A DNA stretch of 64,000 nt from Actinomycetospora chiangmaiensis DSM 45062 (GTDB lineage: Bacteria; Actinomycetota; Actinomycetes; Mycobacteriales; Pseudonocardiaceae): positions 352,247-416,246 of the forward strand of contig NZ_KB903229.1 of NCBI RefSeq assembly GCF_000379625.1, written 5' to 3'. Made by a program: the position numbers and the translations under genes. Shown one piece after another: positions 57,728 through 64,000 of this stretch (position 1 is its first letter; every line of letters begins with the position of its first letter). Under the pieces are notes generated by a model, which saw nothing but the letters and a program-made list of their open reading frames with translations, had not been told where the DNA came from and searched no databases.

Positions 57728-58369
57728 GTGCGGGGACGATGCGGTCGGGCGGCGGCAGCCGTCGCCCTGGTGGTGCTCGCGGCGGCCTGTTCCTCGGCGC
57801 CGCAACTCGCGACGCCGCCCATCCCCACCTTCCCCGGTCCCGGTGCCGCCGCGCCCACCAGCGCGCCGCCGTCGCGCTCGACGCTCGTGCCCACCGACTG
57901 CAACCAGATCCTGTCCAAGGACCAGTTGCCGAACCTGCTCGGTCTCCCGTTGGGCACCGTCGACGTCCGGGCGCTGCGCGACGTCCCCGCCCCCTCGGTG
58001 GGCCGCCTCGAGCGCGTCACCTGCACCTACACCTCCACCGGCGGGCCCGGGGCCGCGCCGCAGGGGTCGCAGGTCCTCAAGCTGCTCACCAGCGGCTACA
58101 ACTCGCCCGAGGCGGCGCTGGCGCAGGTCGAGGTGAACAACCAGGTGCTGCAGAGCCAGGGCGTCACCGGGGTGGACACCCCCATCGGTGCGGCCCGCGG
58201 CACGTTCTTCTCCGACCCCGACGGCCCGATCCTCGTCGTCGCCTACCGGCAGGTGACGGTGAGCCTCACGCTCACCCGCGGCGGCAGCCTGTCCGCCGAC
58301 CAGCAGCGGTCGCTGCTCGCCGACCTCGCGCAGCGGGTTCTCCCCGTCCTGGTCCCCGCCGGCTCCTGA
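57728..58369 (+). CDS. Hypothetical lipoprotein
   Basis: The 213-residue protein has a type II signal peptide (RGRCGRAAAAVALVVLAAAC, lipobox LAAAC with the lipidated Cys at about 21) and a Pro/Thr-rich linker. A compact domain of about 150 residues contains two more cysteines (TDCNQIL and VTCTYTS) that could form a disulfide. The arrangement is reminiscent of DUF3558-type actinobacterial lipoproteins, but I cannot assign it firmly. GAGGGG precedes the GTG at 57728. Confidence 0.75.
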   Translation: MRGRCGRAAAAVALVVLAAACSSAPQLATPPIPTFPGPGAAAPTSAPPSRSTLVPTDCNQILSKDQLPNLLGLPLGTVDVRALRDVPAPSVGRLERVTCTYTSTGGPGAAPQGSQVLKLLTSGYNSPEAALAQVEVNNQVLQSQGVTGVDTPIGAARGTFFSDPDGPILVVAYRQVTVSLTLTRGGSLSADQQRSLLADLAQRVLPVLVPAGS

Positions 58370-58416
58370 CCGCACCCCGACGAGGCGTCGTCCCGGCCGC
58401 ACGCGGGTACAGTCTG

Positions 58417-58435
58417 TTTGCATAGGCTAACGACA
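58417..58435 (+). promoter_or_regulatory. Promoter region of the MFS gene with a partial iron-box-like match
   Basis: TAGGCT (58423-58428) is a plausible -10, placed 19 bases before the GTG. The surrounding 19 bases match the DtxR/IdeR consensus at about 13 of 19 positions, all strong in the TAGGCTAAC half. The left half is poor, so this is only a candidate. Confidence 0.25.
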
Positions 58436-58447
58436 GGGGGTTGCGGC

Positions 58448-60466
58448 GTGTCGACCGATCGCTACAAGTGGGTGGCGCTGTCCAACACCACCCTCGGCGT
58501 GCTGATCGTGACGATCAACATGTCGATCCTGCTCATCGCGCTGCCCGACATCTTCCGCGGCATCGACATCGACCCGCTGGCGCCCGCGAACATCAGCTAC
58601 CTGCTGTGGCTGATCATGGGCTACCTCGTGGTGACCGCGGTCCTCGTCGTCAGCTTCGGGCGCATCGGCGACATGTACGGCCGCGCCCGGATGTACAACC
58701 TCGGCTTCGCGGTCTTCACGGTCTTCTCGATCCTGCTCGCCGTCACCTGGATGACCGGCGACGCCGGGGCCCTCTGGCTGATCGTGATGCGGGTGCTGCA
58801 GGGCATCGGCGGGGCGCTGCTGCTGGCCAACTCCACGGCGATCCTCACCGACGCCTTCCCCACCCACCAGCGCGGGCTCGCGCTCGGCATCAACTCGATC
58901 GCCGCCATCGCCGGCTCCTTCATGGGCCTGATCATCGGCGGTGTCCTCGCGCCGCTGTCCTGGCACCTCGTCTTCGTGGTCAGCGTCCCGATCGGCGTGG
59001 TCGGCACCGTCTGGGCCTACCTCAAGCTGCGCGACGTCGGGGAGCGGCACGCGGCGAAGATCGACTGGTGGGGCAACGTCACCTTCGCGGTCGGCCTCGT
59101 CGCGGTGCTGATGGGCATCACGTACGGCATCCAGCCCTACGGCGGGCACGTCATGGGCTGGACCTCCCCGACGGTGCTGACCTGCCTGATCGGCGGCGTG
59201 ATCGTCCTCGCGGTCTTCGCGGTCATCGAGACCCGGGTCGCCGAGCCGATGTTCCACCTGTCGCTCTTCCGCATCCGGGCGTTCACCGCCGGGAACATCG
59301 CGAGCCTGCTCGCCGCCCTCGGCCGCGGCGGTCTGCAGTTCATCCTCATCATCTGGCTGCAGGGCATCTGGCTGCCCCAGCACGGCTACGACTACGAGTC
59401 GACCCCGCTCTGGGCCGGCATCTACATGGTCCCGCTGACCATCGGGTTCCTCGTCGCCGGACCGGTCTCGGGCATCCTGTCCGACCGCCACGGCGCCCGC
59501 GCCTACGCCACCGTCGGCATGCTGGGCGCGGCCCTGAGCTTCCTGCTGCTCAAGTTCCTGCCGGTCGACTTCTCCTACGTCGACTTCGCGATCATCCTCG
59601 CGGTGAACGGGCTGTCGATGGGCCTGTTCTCGTCGCCGAACCGGGCGGCGATCATGAACAGCGTCCCGCCCCGGCAGCGCGGCGCGGCCGCCGGCATGAC
59701 CTCGACGTTCCAGAACGGCGCGACCGTGCTCTCCATCGGGATCTTCTTCTCGATGCTGATCCTCGGGCTCTCGAGGACGCTGCCGAGCGCCCTGCGCGAC
59801 GGGCTCCTCGCGCACGGCGTGCCCGCCGACGCCGCCCAGCGGATCTCGGAGCTCCCACCGGTCTCCACGCTGTTCGCCGCGCTGCTCGGCTACAACCCGA
59901 TGCAGACGCTGCTCGGCCCGCAGGTCCTCGCCCAGGTCGGCCCGCAGCAGGCCGGGTTCCTCACCGGGCGCTCGTTCTTCCCGCAGCTCATCTCGGGCCC
60001 GTTCGCCGACGGCCTGACCTTCGCCCTCGTCTTCGCCGCCCTGTGCTGCGTCGTCGCCGCCCTGGCCTCCTTGCTGCGCGGCGGGAAGTACGCCTACGTC
60101 GAGCCGGAGGAGCGCGCCGCGGACGGCGCCGACGAGCTCGACGGCGCCGCCGTCACCGAGAGCGTCCCCGTTCCCGACGACCGGTCGGTGCCGGTGAGCC
60201 CCGGGCGGGTGCTCCGGGGTCGGGTGACGGGCCCGGACGCCGCCCCGGCACCCGCCGTCGTGACCCTCGTCGACCACTCCGGGCGGCAGGCCGGCCGGGC
60301 CGTCGCGGACGGCCAGGGACGGTTCCGGATCGAGCCGCCGGCCTCGGGCGACTTCCTAGTGATCGCCACCCCGCAGGACGCGGCCCACCTCGCGGCCCCG
60401 CGGGCGACGCAGATCTCGGTGAACGGCGGTCCGGTGGACGTGGACCTGGTGCTCGACCGGCGCTGA
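58448..60466 (+). CDS. DHA2-type MFS transporter with C-terminal carboxypeptidase-regulatory-like domain
   Basis: The 672-residue protein has 14 predicted transmembrane helices in the EmrB/QacA layout: LIVTINMSILLIALPDIFRG for TM1, GRIGDMYGRARMYNLG for motif A, and RVLQGIGGALLLANSTAIL for TM4/motif C. After the last helix and a short acidic linker comes a domain of about 85 residues (VLRGRVTGPDAAPAPAVVTLVD..GRFRIEPPASGDFLVIATP). This is a transthyretin-like CarboxypepD_reg beta-sandwich, predicted on the cytoplasmic side. The adjacent DUF1275 protein ends in the same kind of domain. AGGGGG precedes the GTG at 58448. The transported compound is unknown. Confidence 0.88.
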   Translation: MSTDRYKWVALSNTTLGVLIVTINMSILLIALPDIFRGIDIDPLAPANISYLLWLIMGYLVVTAVLVVSFGRIGDMYGRARMYNLGFAVFTVFSILLAVTWMTGDAGALWLIVMRVLQGIGGALLLANSTAILTDAFPTHQRGLALGINSIAAIAGSFMGLIIGGVLAPLSWHLVFVVSVPIGVVGTVWAYLKLRDVGERHAAKIDWWGNVTFAVGLVAVLMGITYGIQPYGGHVMGWTSPTVLTCLIGGVIVLAVFAVIETRVAEPMFHLSLFRIRAFTAGNIASLLAALGRGGLQFILIIWLQGIWLPQHGYDYESTPLWAGIYMVPLTIGFLVAGPVSGILSDRHGARAYATVGMLGAALSFLLLKFLPVDFSYVDFAIILAVNGLSMGLFSSPNRAAIMNSVPPRQRGAAAGMTSTFQNGATVLSIGIFFSMLILGLSRTLPSALRDGLLAHGVPADAAQRISELPPVSTLFAALLGYNPMQTLLGPQVLAQVGPQQAGFLTGRSFFPQLISGPFADGLTFALVFAALCCVVAALASLLRGGKYAYVEPEERAADGADELDGAAVTESVPVPDDRSVPVSPGRVLRGRVTGPDAAPAPAVVTLVDHSGRQAGRAVADGQGRFRIEPPASGDFLVIATPQDAAHLAAPRATQISVNGGPVDVDLVLDRR

Positions 60467-60606
60467 GCGGCACGCCCACGGCGCTCCTCGGGGCCGTGGA
60501 CGACCGCTCGGGATCGAGCGCCATCGCTTCGGTCGTGCACAACGCGATGACGCTCGTCACGGCGTGCCGCGCCCTAGAAGCGGCCCGTCCGGGGCATTGA
60601 GTCGGT

Positions 60607-61713
60607 ATGACCGGTTTCGACCATCCGGAGCGACGGCCTGGGCTGCTCAGCGCGGTCACGATCGTGCTCACGGCCGCCGCGGGCGCGATCGACGTCGTCA
60701 CGTTCTTCGCCTTCAACGAGGTCTTCGCCTCGACGATGACCGGCAACCTGGTCCTGCTGGGGCTCGGGGTCGGGCAGGGGGACTGGTACCAGGCCCTCGA
60801 CAACGTCGTGGCGATCACGGGGTACTGCAGCGGCCTCGTCGTCGGGACCCTCGTGTGCGGGGTGGCGATGCGCCGACTGCCCTGGCGCAACGCCGTCGGG
60901 GTGGCGCTGACGGTGGAGTTCGCGCTGCTCGTCGCCGTCGGGGTGTTCTTCTACGCCGTCGACGACGAGGCGCTGGCCCAGCCCCGCGTCGTCGTCCTGG
61001 TCCTCGGGGCCGGCCTGGCGATGGGCATCCAGGCCGCGGCCATGCGCTACGTCGGCCCGGCCGGCACCCCGACCAGTTTCCTGTCGGGCACCGTCACGAA
61101 CTGGGTGTCGAGCCTCGTCGAGCTCCACAGGCCGTTCCGCTGGAACTGGAACTCGCCGCTGCGCATTACGGTCATCGTGGTCGCGGCGGGCGGGAACGCC
61201 GTGGTCGCCCGGGAGATGCCGGACTTCGCGTTCGTCGTCCCCGTCGTGCTCGTGGCGGTGGCCATCGTGCTGATGGCGCTGGTGACCCGGGCCAACCACG
61301 GCGGGCTGGTCGCCGGCGAGCCGGAGTTCGCCCCCGACGCGCGGACCGAGGTGCCGGACGCGGCCGCCACCACGGAGGAGTGCCAGGACGCGGCCGCCAC
61401 CATGGAGGAGCACCACGTGGTCGACAGGACGACCGCGGACGGCATCGGGCGGCTCACGGGCCGCGTCGTCGACGGGACGGGCGGGCCGAGCCCTGCCGCC
61501 GTCACCCTCGTCGACATGGCGGGCCAGCAGGTCGCCCGCGTGCACACCGAGCCCGACGGGACCTTCGACCTCCGCCCGCCCGAGGTGGGCGACTTCGTGC
61601 TGATCTGCACGCCCCACCGCACGGGCGGGGACACCGACCGACCCCGGGTCGTCGTCGTGACGGTGGCCGGTGAGTCGGTCGAGCACGACGTGGTGCTGGG
61701 CGCCCCGGCGTAG
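60607..61713 (+). CDS. DUF1275 (YoaK) membrane protein with C-terminal carboxypeptidase-regulatory-like domain
   Basis: The 368-residue protein has about six transmembrane helices and the DUF1275 signature GAIDVVTFFAFNEVFASTMTGNLVLLGLG, followed by MGIQAAAMRYVGPAGTPTSFLSGTVTNW. After a linker containing a short repeated segment (DAAATTEECQ and DAAATMEEH) comes a C-terminal beta-sandwich (GRLTGRVVDGTGGPSPAAVTLVDMAGQQVARVHTEPDGTFDLRPPEVGDFVLICTP). It closely parallels the tail of the upstream MFS transporter. The function of DUF1275 is unknown; transporter-like roles are suspected. It lies 140 bases after the MFS gene on the same strand. Confidence 0.85.
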   Translation: MTGFDHPERRPGLLSAVTIVLTAAAGAIDVVTFFAFNEVFASTMTGNLVLLGLGVGQGDWYQALDNVVAITGYCSGLVVGTLVCGVAMRRLPWRNAVGVALTVEFALLVAVGVFFYAVDDEALAQPRVVVLVLGAGLAMGIQAAAMRYVGPAGTPTSFLSGTVTNWVSSLVELHRPFRWNWNSPLRITVIVVAAGGNAVVAREMPDFAFVVPVVLVAVAIVLMALVTRANHGGLVAGEPEFAPDARTEVPDAAATTEECQDAAATMEEHHVVDRTTADGIGRLTGRVVDGTGGPSPAAVTLVDMAGQQVARVHTEPDGTFDLRPPEVGDFVLICTPHRTGGDTDRPRVVVVTVAGESVEHDVVLGAPA

Positions 61714-61759
61714 GGGGCTGCTCGCGCCTTGTCGCGGTCGGCCGCCGGGTTCTCCTGGA

Positions 61760-61786
61760 CTTGTCGCAGTGACTCACAACGATAAG
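61760..61786. repeat. Short palindromic repeat, copy S1
   Basis: CTTGTCGCA and AACGATAAG flank a GTGACTCAC loop. This is the diverged copy of a family with the layout TTGTCGTT-GTGAxTCAx-AACGACAA (S2 and S3 below). It lies 47 bases after the DUF1275 stop and 43 before the convergent DUF559 gene end. Confidence 0.6.
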
Positions 61787-61828
61787 GCCGGCCGGGTCGG
61801 ACGCGGGCCGCGACAGGAGGGCGTGGGC

Positions 61829-62710
61829 TCACGCCCCGATCGCGCCGCGGACGGTGCGGAGGTACTGCGCGCGCCGTCGGAAGACGTCGAACCAGGAGAA
61901 CCGGTAGATCGTGAGGTCGCGCAGGACGATCTGGTTCTCACGGTCGCGGTCCTCGAACACGGCCATCTCCATCCCGTGCTCCGAACGGCCGTCGAACTCG
62001 AAGCCCTTGCGCAGGCGGCGATAGGCGAGGTCGACGTAGGCGTTCCTGCCGTCGGCGCGGGTGATCGGCATCTGCACCTCCGGCTCCTCCAGTCCGTCCT
62101 CGACGAGGGCGAGCCGTCCGGCGGTCTCGAGCGGCGAGCCGGACAGCGGTCGGGCCGCCGCGACCAGACGGCGGGCCCGCAGGACACCCGGCGTCCCACG
62201 ACACCGCCGGATCGCGTCGTCCAACTCCTCCCGCGTGACGCGGGTGCGCAGGAGGGCGCGTTCCACCGCCCACACGGCCCGGTACTCCTCCTCCGTCCGG
62301 GCGAGGTCGACGAGCGTGCGGGCCACGGTCGTGACCCGGAGACCGTCCAGGTCGAGGACGTCCTCCGGGGCGACGACGGAGGTGTGGAACCGCAGGTCGG
62401 TGCGATGCGGGCGGCGCTCGCAGCGCGGGATCGTGACCTCGTCCGGCCCGCCCGCGGGTACCTCGAGGCCGAGGACGCGCGCTGCCGTCCGGTGGCTCGC
62501 GACGGCCGCGCAGCCGCCGACCGTCGCGCACGCGGCCCAGGCGCGTTCGCGGTCGTCGGGTGGTTCGCCCTCCTTGTAGATCCCGCGGTGCACGCGGACG
62601 ACCTGCTTCTGGCGCAGGGCCTTGTCGACGAGGGTGGGGTCCTCGAGGCGGATCAACGCGCTGCGACGCAGGAGGCCGCCGTCGCCGGGCTGGGGTTCGA
62701 ACCAGGACAT
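61829..62710 (-). CDS. DUF559 domain protein with AbiEi-like N-terminal region
   Basis: The 293-residue protein has an N-terminal part resembling the AbiEi antitoxin_4/type IV TA regulator (GLLRRSALIRLEDPTLVDKALRQKQVVRVHRGIYKEG, then ASHRTAARVLGLEVP and RRPHRTDLRFHTS). The C-terminal half has the DUF559/Vsr-like PD-(D/E)XK nuclease appearance (DLAYRRLRKGFEFDGRSEHG, then RDRENQIVLRDLTIYRFSWFDVF). No AbiEii nucleotidyltransferase gene is adjacent, so it is solitary. I chose the ATG at 62710, where the conserved domain starts. The frame runs on through the repeat region to 63097, but that extension is low-complexity. It lies between copies of a short repeat family. Confidence 0.75.
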   Translation of the reverse strand: MSWFEPQPGDGGLLRRSALIRLEDPTLVDKALRQKQVVRVHRGIYKEGEPPDDRERAWAACATVGGCAAVASHRTAARVLGLEVPAGGPDEVTIPRCERRPHRTDLRFHTSVVAPEDVLDLDGLRVTTVARTLVDLARTEEEYRAVWAVERALLRTRVTREELDDAIRRCRGTPGVLRARRLVAAARPLSGSPLETAGRLALVEDGLEEPEVQMPITRADGRNAYVDLAYRRLRKGFEFDGRSEHGMEMAVFEDRDRENQIVLRDLTIYRFSWFDVFRRRAQYLRTVRGAIGA

Positions 62711-62869
62711 GGCGCCGAGAATGGCCGCGAGCTCCGTCGTTCGGCCATGTTCCGGCGTCACGCTGTGGACAACCAGCTGACTCTCGGATGGTTGTGGACA
62801 GCCGGCCGTCCGAACGGCGCAGTGGGAGTCGAACGACCCTGTCGGGAGAAATCGGCCCGGGCGACTCGG

Positions 62870-62897
62870 CCTGTCGTTGTGAATCAGAACGACAAGG
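62870..62897. repeat. Short palindromic repeat, copy S2
   Basis: CCTGTCGTT and AACGACAAGG flank GTGAATCAG. The 17 bases TCGTTGTGAATCAGAAC are identical in S3. It is directly followed by the tandem array. Confidence 0.8.
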
Positions 62898-62910
62898 CGG
62901 TGACGGCCGG

Positions 62911-63081
62911 GTGGGAGGCCGCGACAAGCTGCACGGGCGGGTGGGAGGCCGCGACAAGCTGCACGGACGAGTGGGGCGTGACGCGGTGCGCGGGGCGTGA
63001 CGCGGGGGAGGCCGCGACAAGCTGCACGGGCGACGCGGGGCGCTCGGCGTGACGTGGGGGAGACCGCGACACGCAGCGCGG
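62911..63081. repeat. Imperfect tandem repeats (four copies, about 26 bp)
   Basis: GTGGGAGGCCGCGACAAGCT plus GCACGG occurs at 62911-62936 and 62941-62966. It recurs almost exactly at 63004-63029 and diverged at 63054-63081. The first two copies have a 30-bp period, and the later ones are spaced by related GCGTGACGCGG words. A CCGCGACA word also follows S1 and S3. Confidence 0.85.
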
Positions 63082-63210
63082 GGCGCGGCGAGGACACGGA
63101 ACGGTCGGGGACTTCGGGTGAGCGGAGCCCGGACGGTTCGGCACGACGTCGGCGCGCGGCCCGGCGGCCCTCACGTCACCGTGTCGCGGCCGATTCGCCC
63201 AGGCGCCCCG

Positions 63211-63239
63211 CCCTGTCGTTGTGAATCAGAACGACAGGG
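63211..63239. repeat. Short palindromic repeat, copy S3
   Basis: CCCTGTCGTT (63211-63220) and AACGACAGGG (63230-63239) form a perfect 10-bp stem with the loop GTGAATCAG, identical to the loop of S2. Confidence 0.85.
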
Positions 63240-63340
63240 TGGGGCGCGATGTCCAGGAGCCCGCGACAAGGAACAGGGAGCCCACGGGCCAGCCGCACCC
63301 GGACCTGCGCGGTGTCACCCCCGCGGGGACGGTGCCGGAC

Positions 63341-63967
63341 CTACCCGGTGACCCGGACCGCCTCGATGTCGATCTCGATCCGGAGCGTGCGGCCGATCGC
63401 GAAGATGCCGGCGATGACCGACTGGTTCCACGAGATGTCGAAGTCGTCGCGGGAGAGCTGGGTGGTCGCGGAGAACCCGGCGCGCTCGCCGCCCCAGAGG
63501 TCGGGGCCGGCACCGTGGTAGATCACGTCCATCGCGACGCGGCTCTTGACGCCCTTGAGCTCCAGGTCGCCGAGCATCGTCCAGTGGTCGGCCGTGTGCT
63601 TCACGATCTGCGTCGAGGCGAAGCGGATCTCGCCGAAGCGCAGCACGTCGAGGAAGTCGGGCGCGCGCAGGTGCTCGTCGCGCCGCTCGTCGTCGGTGTC
63701 GACGCTGCCCGACTCGATCGCCGCGGTGACCTGCGTGCTCTCGAGGGTCGGCCCCATGTCGATCGCGCCGGTGAAGCGGCGGAGCCGACCGTGGACCTTC
63801 GTGATGCCGAGGTGGAACGCCGAGGCCGCGATCCGGGAGTGCACGGGGTCGATCTCCCAGCGCCCGGGGGCGGGGAGCTCCAGGGCGCCGGTGCGGGTGA
63901 GCACCACGCGGCCGAGGTCGCCCGACGCCGGGCCGGCCACGGGTCGGGCCGACGGCGTGTGGCCCAC
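63341..63967 (-). CDS. YceI family protein
   Basis: The 208-residue lipocalin-like protein of the YceI family contains GRWEIDPVHSRIAASAFHLGITKVHGRLRRFTGAIDMG, ESGSVDTDDERRDEHLRAPDFLDVLRFGEIRFAST, LGDLELKGVKSRV and DDFDISWNQSVIAGIFAIGRTLRIEIDIEAV. These are the standard YceI strands for binding isoprenoid-type ligands. It has no signal peptide from the GTG at 63967. The frame remains open to the window edge, so the true start could lie outside. No ribosome site precedes this GTG. Confidence 0.9.
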   Translation of the reverse strand: MGHTPSARPVAGPASGDLGRVVLTRTGALELPAPGRWEIDPVHSRIAASAFHLGITKVHGRLRRFTGAIDMGPTLESTQVTAAIESGSVDTDDERRDEHLRAPDFLDVLRFGEIRFASTQIVKHTADHWTMLGDLELKGVKSRVAMDVIYHGAGPDLWGGERAGFSATTQLSRDDFDISWNQSVIAGIFAIGRTLRIEIDIEAVRVTG

Positions 63968-64000
63968 GGCGGAGGTGATGACGGTGCACGGCCCGGCGGG

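Larger units (their letters stand above)
62711..63340. other. 630-bp non-coding, repeat-rich region
   Basis: This stretch separates the 5' end of the DUF559 gene from the 3' end of the YceI gene and contains two S-type palindromes and a tandem array. All reading frames through it are arginine/alanine-rich low-complexity translations of the repeats. I see no gene, tRNA or small-RNA signature beyond these. Confidence 0.6.

Noticed and set aside
62911-63081. Tandem 26-bp repeats as a possible CRISPR array
   Set aside because: The units are nearly contiguous, spacers are absent or only 4-40 bp and related in sequence, units diverge, and no cas genes are present.
61829-63097. N-terminal extension of the DUF559 protein to 63097
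   Set aside because: The extra 129 codons simply translate the tandem and palindromic repeats into ARAACRGLPP-type low complexity; the domain begins at the ATG at 62710.
1-64000. Insertion sequences, prophage genes or integrative element ends
   Set aside because: No transposase, integrase, phage structural protein or tRNA-proximal attachment site was recognised anywhere in the window.

Overview
The window looks like chromosomal DNA of a very GC-rich actinomycete, most likely of the Pseudonocardiales (Pseudonocardia/Actinomycetospora type). The genus is inference. The supporting signs are GC-saturated third codon positions with long spurious antisense frames, frequent GTG starts, apparently leaderless promoters (a TAnnnT hexamer 6-8 bases before the start codon), an HspR-type box before a ClpB-like gene, and an HtdX-FabG4-FadA2 cluster like that of mycobacteria. 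I see no rRNA, tRNA, CRISPR array, insertion sequence or prophage. Most of the window is ordinary metabolic chromosome; the most accessory-looking part is 61.7-63.3 kb.

Layout. 0-10 kb: end of a GntR/FCD regulator, patatin, Tat-exported phosphoesterase, CocE/NonD hydrolase, SigB/F-type sigma factor, APC permease, a coiled-coil protein and a secreted lipase. 10-20 kb is an aromatic-acid block: an IclR regulator divergent from pcaHG-pobA, an Lrp/EamA exporter pair, then hydroxycinnamate genes (ech-fcs) with a convergent MarR regulator, and a MatB-like ligase. 20-23 kb: desaturase, a secreted RNase with a barstar partner, and a DAHP synthase preceded by a short W-Y-R-F leader peptide. 23-32 kb: mutA-mutB and meaB separated by a convergent SWIM/SNF2 helicase, then a LysR regulator. 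33-41 kb: TetR/P450 pair, two-component system, DUF1918 protein, ClpB-like chaperone, MDR oxidoreductase. 41-45 kb: CynX/NimT transporter and a phosphodiester-glycosidase-like protein. 45-51 kb: a fatty-acid block (R-hydratase, FabG4-type dehydrogenase, thiolase, TetR regulator, acyl-CoA-oxidase-type enzyme). 51-58 kb: small membrane protein, second phosphodiester-glycosidase-like protein, TerC, DUF309, DJ-1/PfpI, pcaB-pcaC, lipoprotein. 58-64 kb: two adjacent membrane proteins (DHA2 MFS and DUF1275) that both end in a carboxypeptidase-regulatory-like domain, a DUF559/AbiEi-like protein among short repeats, and a YceI protein.

How the genes fit together. Ech-Fcs shorten ferulate/coumarate to vanillin or 4-hydroxybenzaldehyde. 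PobA makes protocatechuate, PcaGH opens the ring, and PcaB-PcaC, 43 kb away, carry the next steps; pcaD/IJ/F are not in the window. The 45-51 kb block encodes all four chemical steps of a beta-oxidation cycle through (R)-3-hydroxyacyl-CoA. It appears to be controlled by one TetR protein, because matching GTTAC-N6-GTAAC-like sites lie in both flanking promoter regions. MutAB with MeaB handle methylmalonyl-CoA.

The most notable non-gene signals are the aromatic leader and hairpins before the DAHP synthase, a family of about 55-bp palindromic repeats (four copies, one inside the fcs reading frame), a second repeat family at 61.8-63.2 kb, and several matched regulator/operator pairs.
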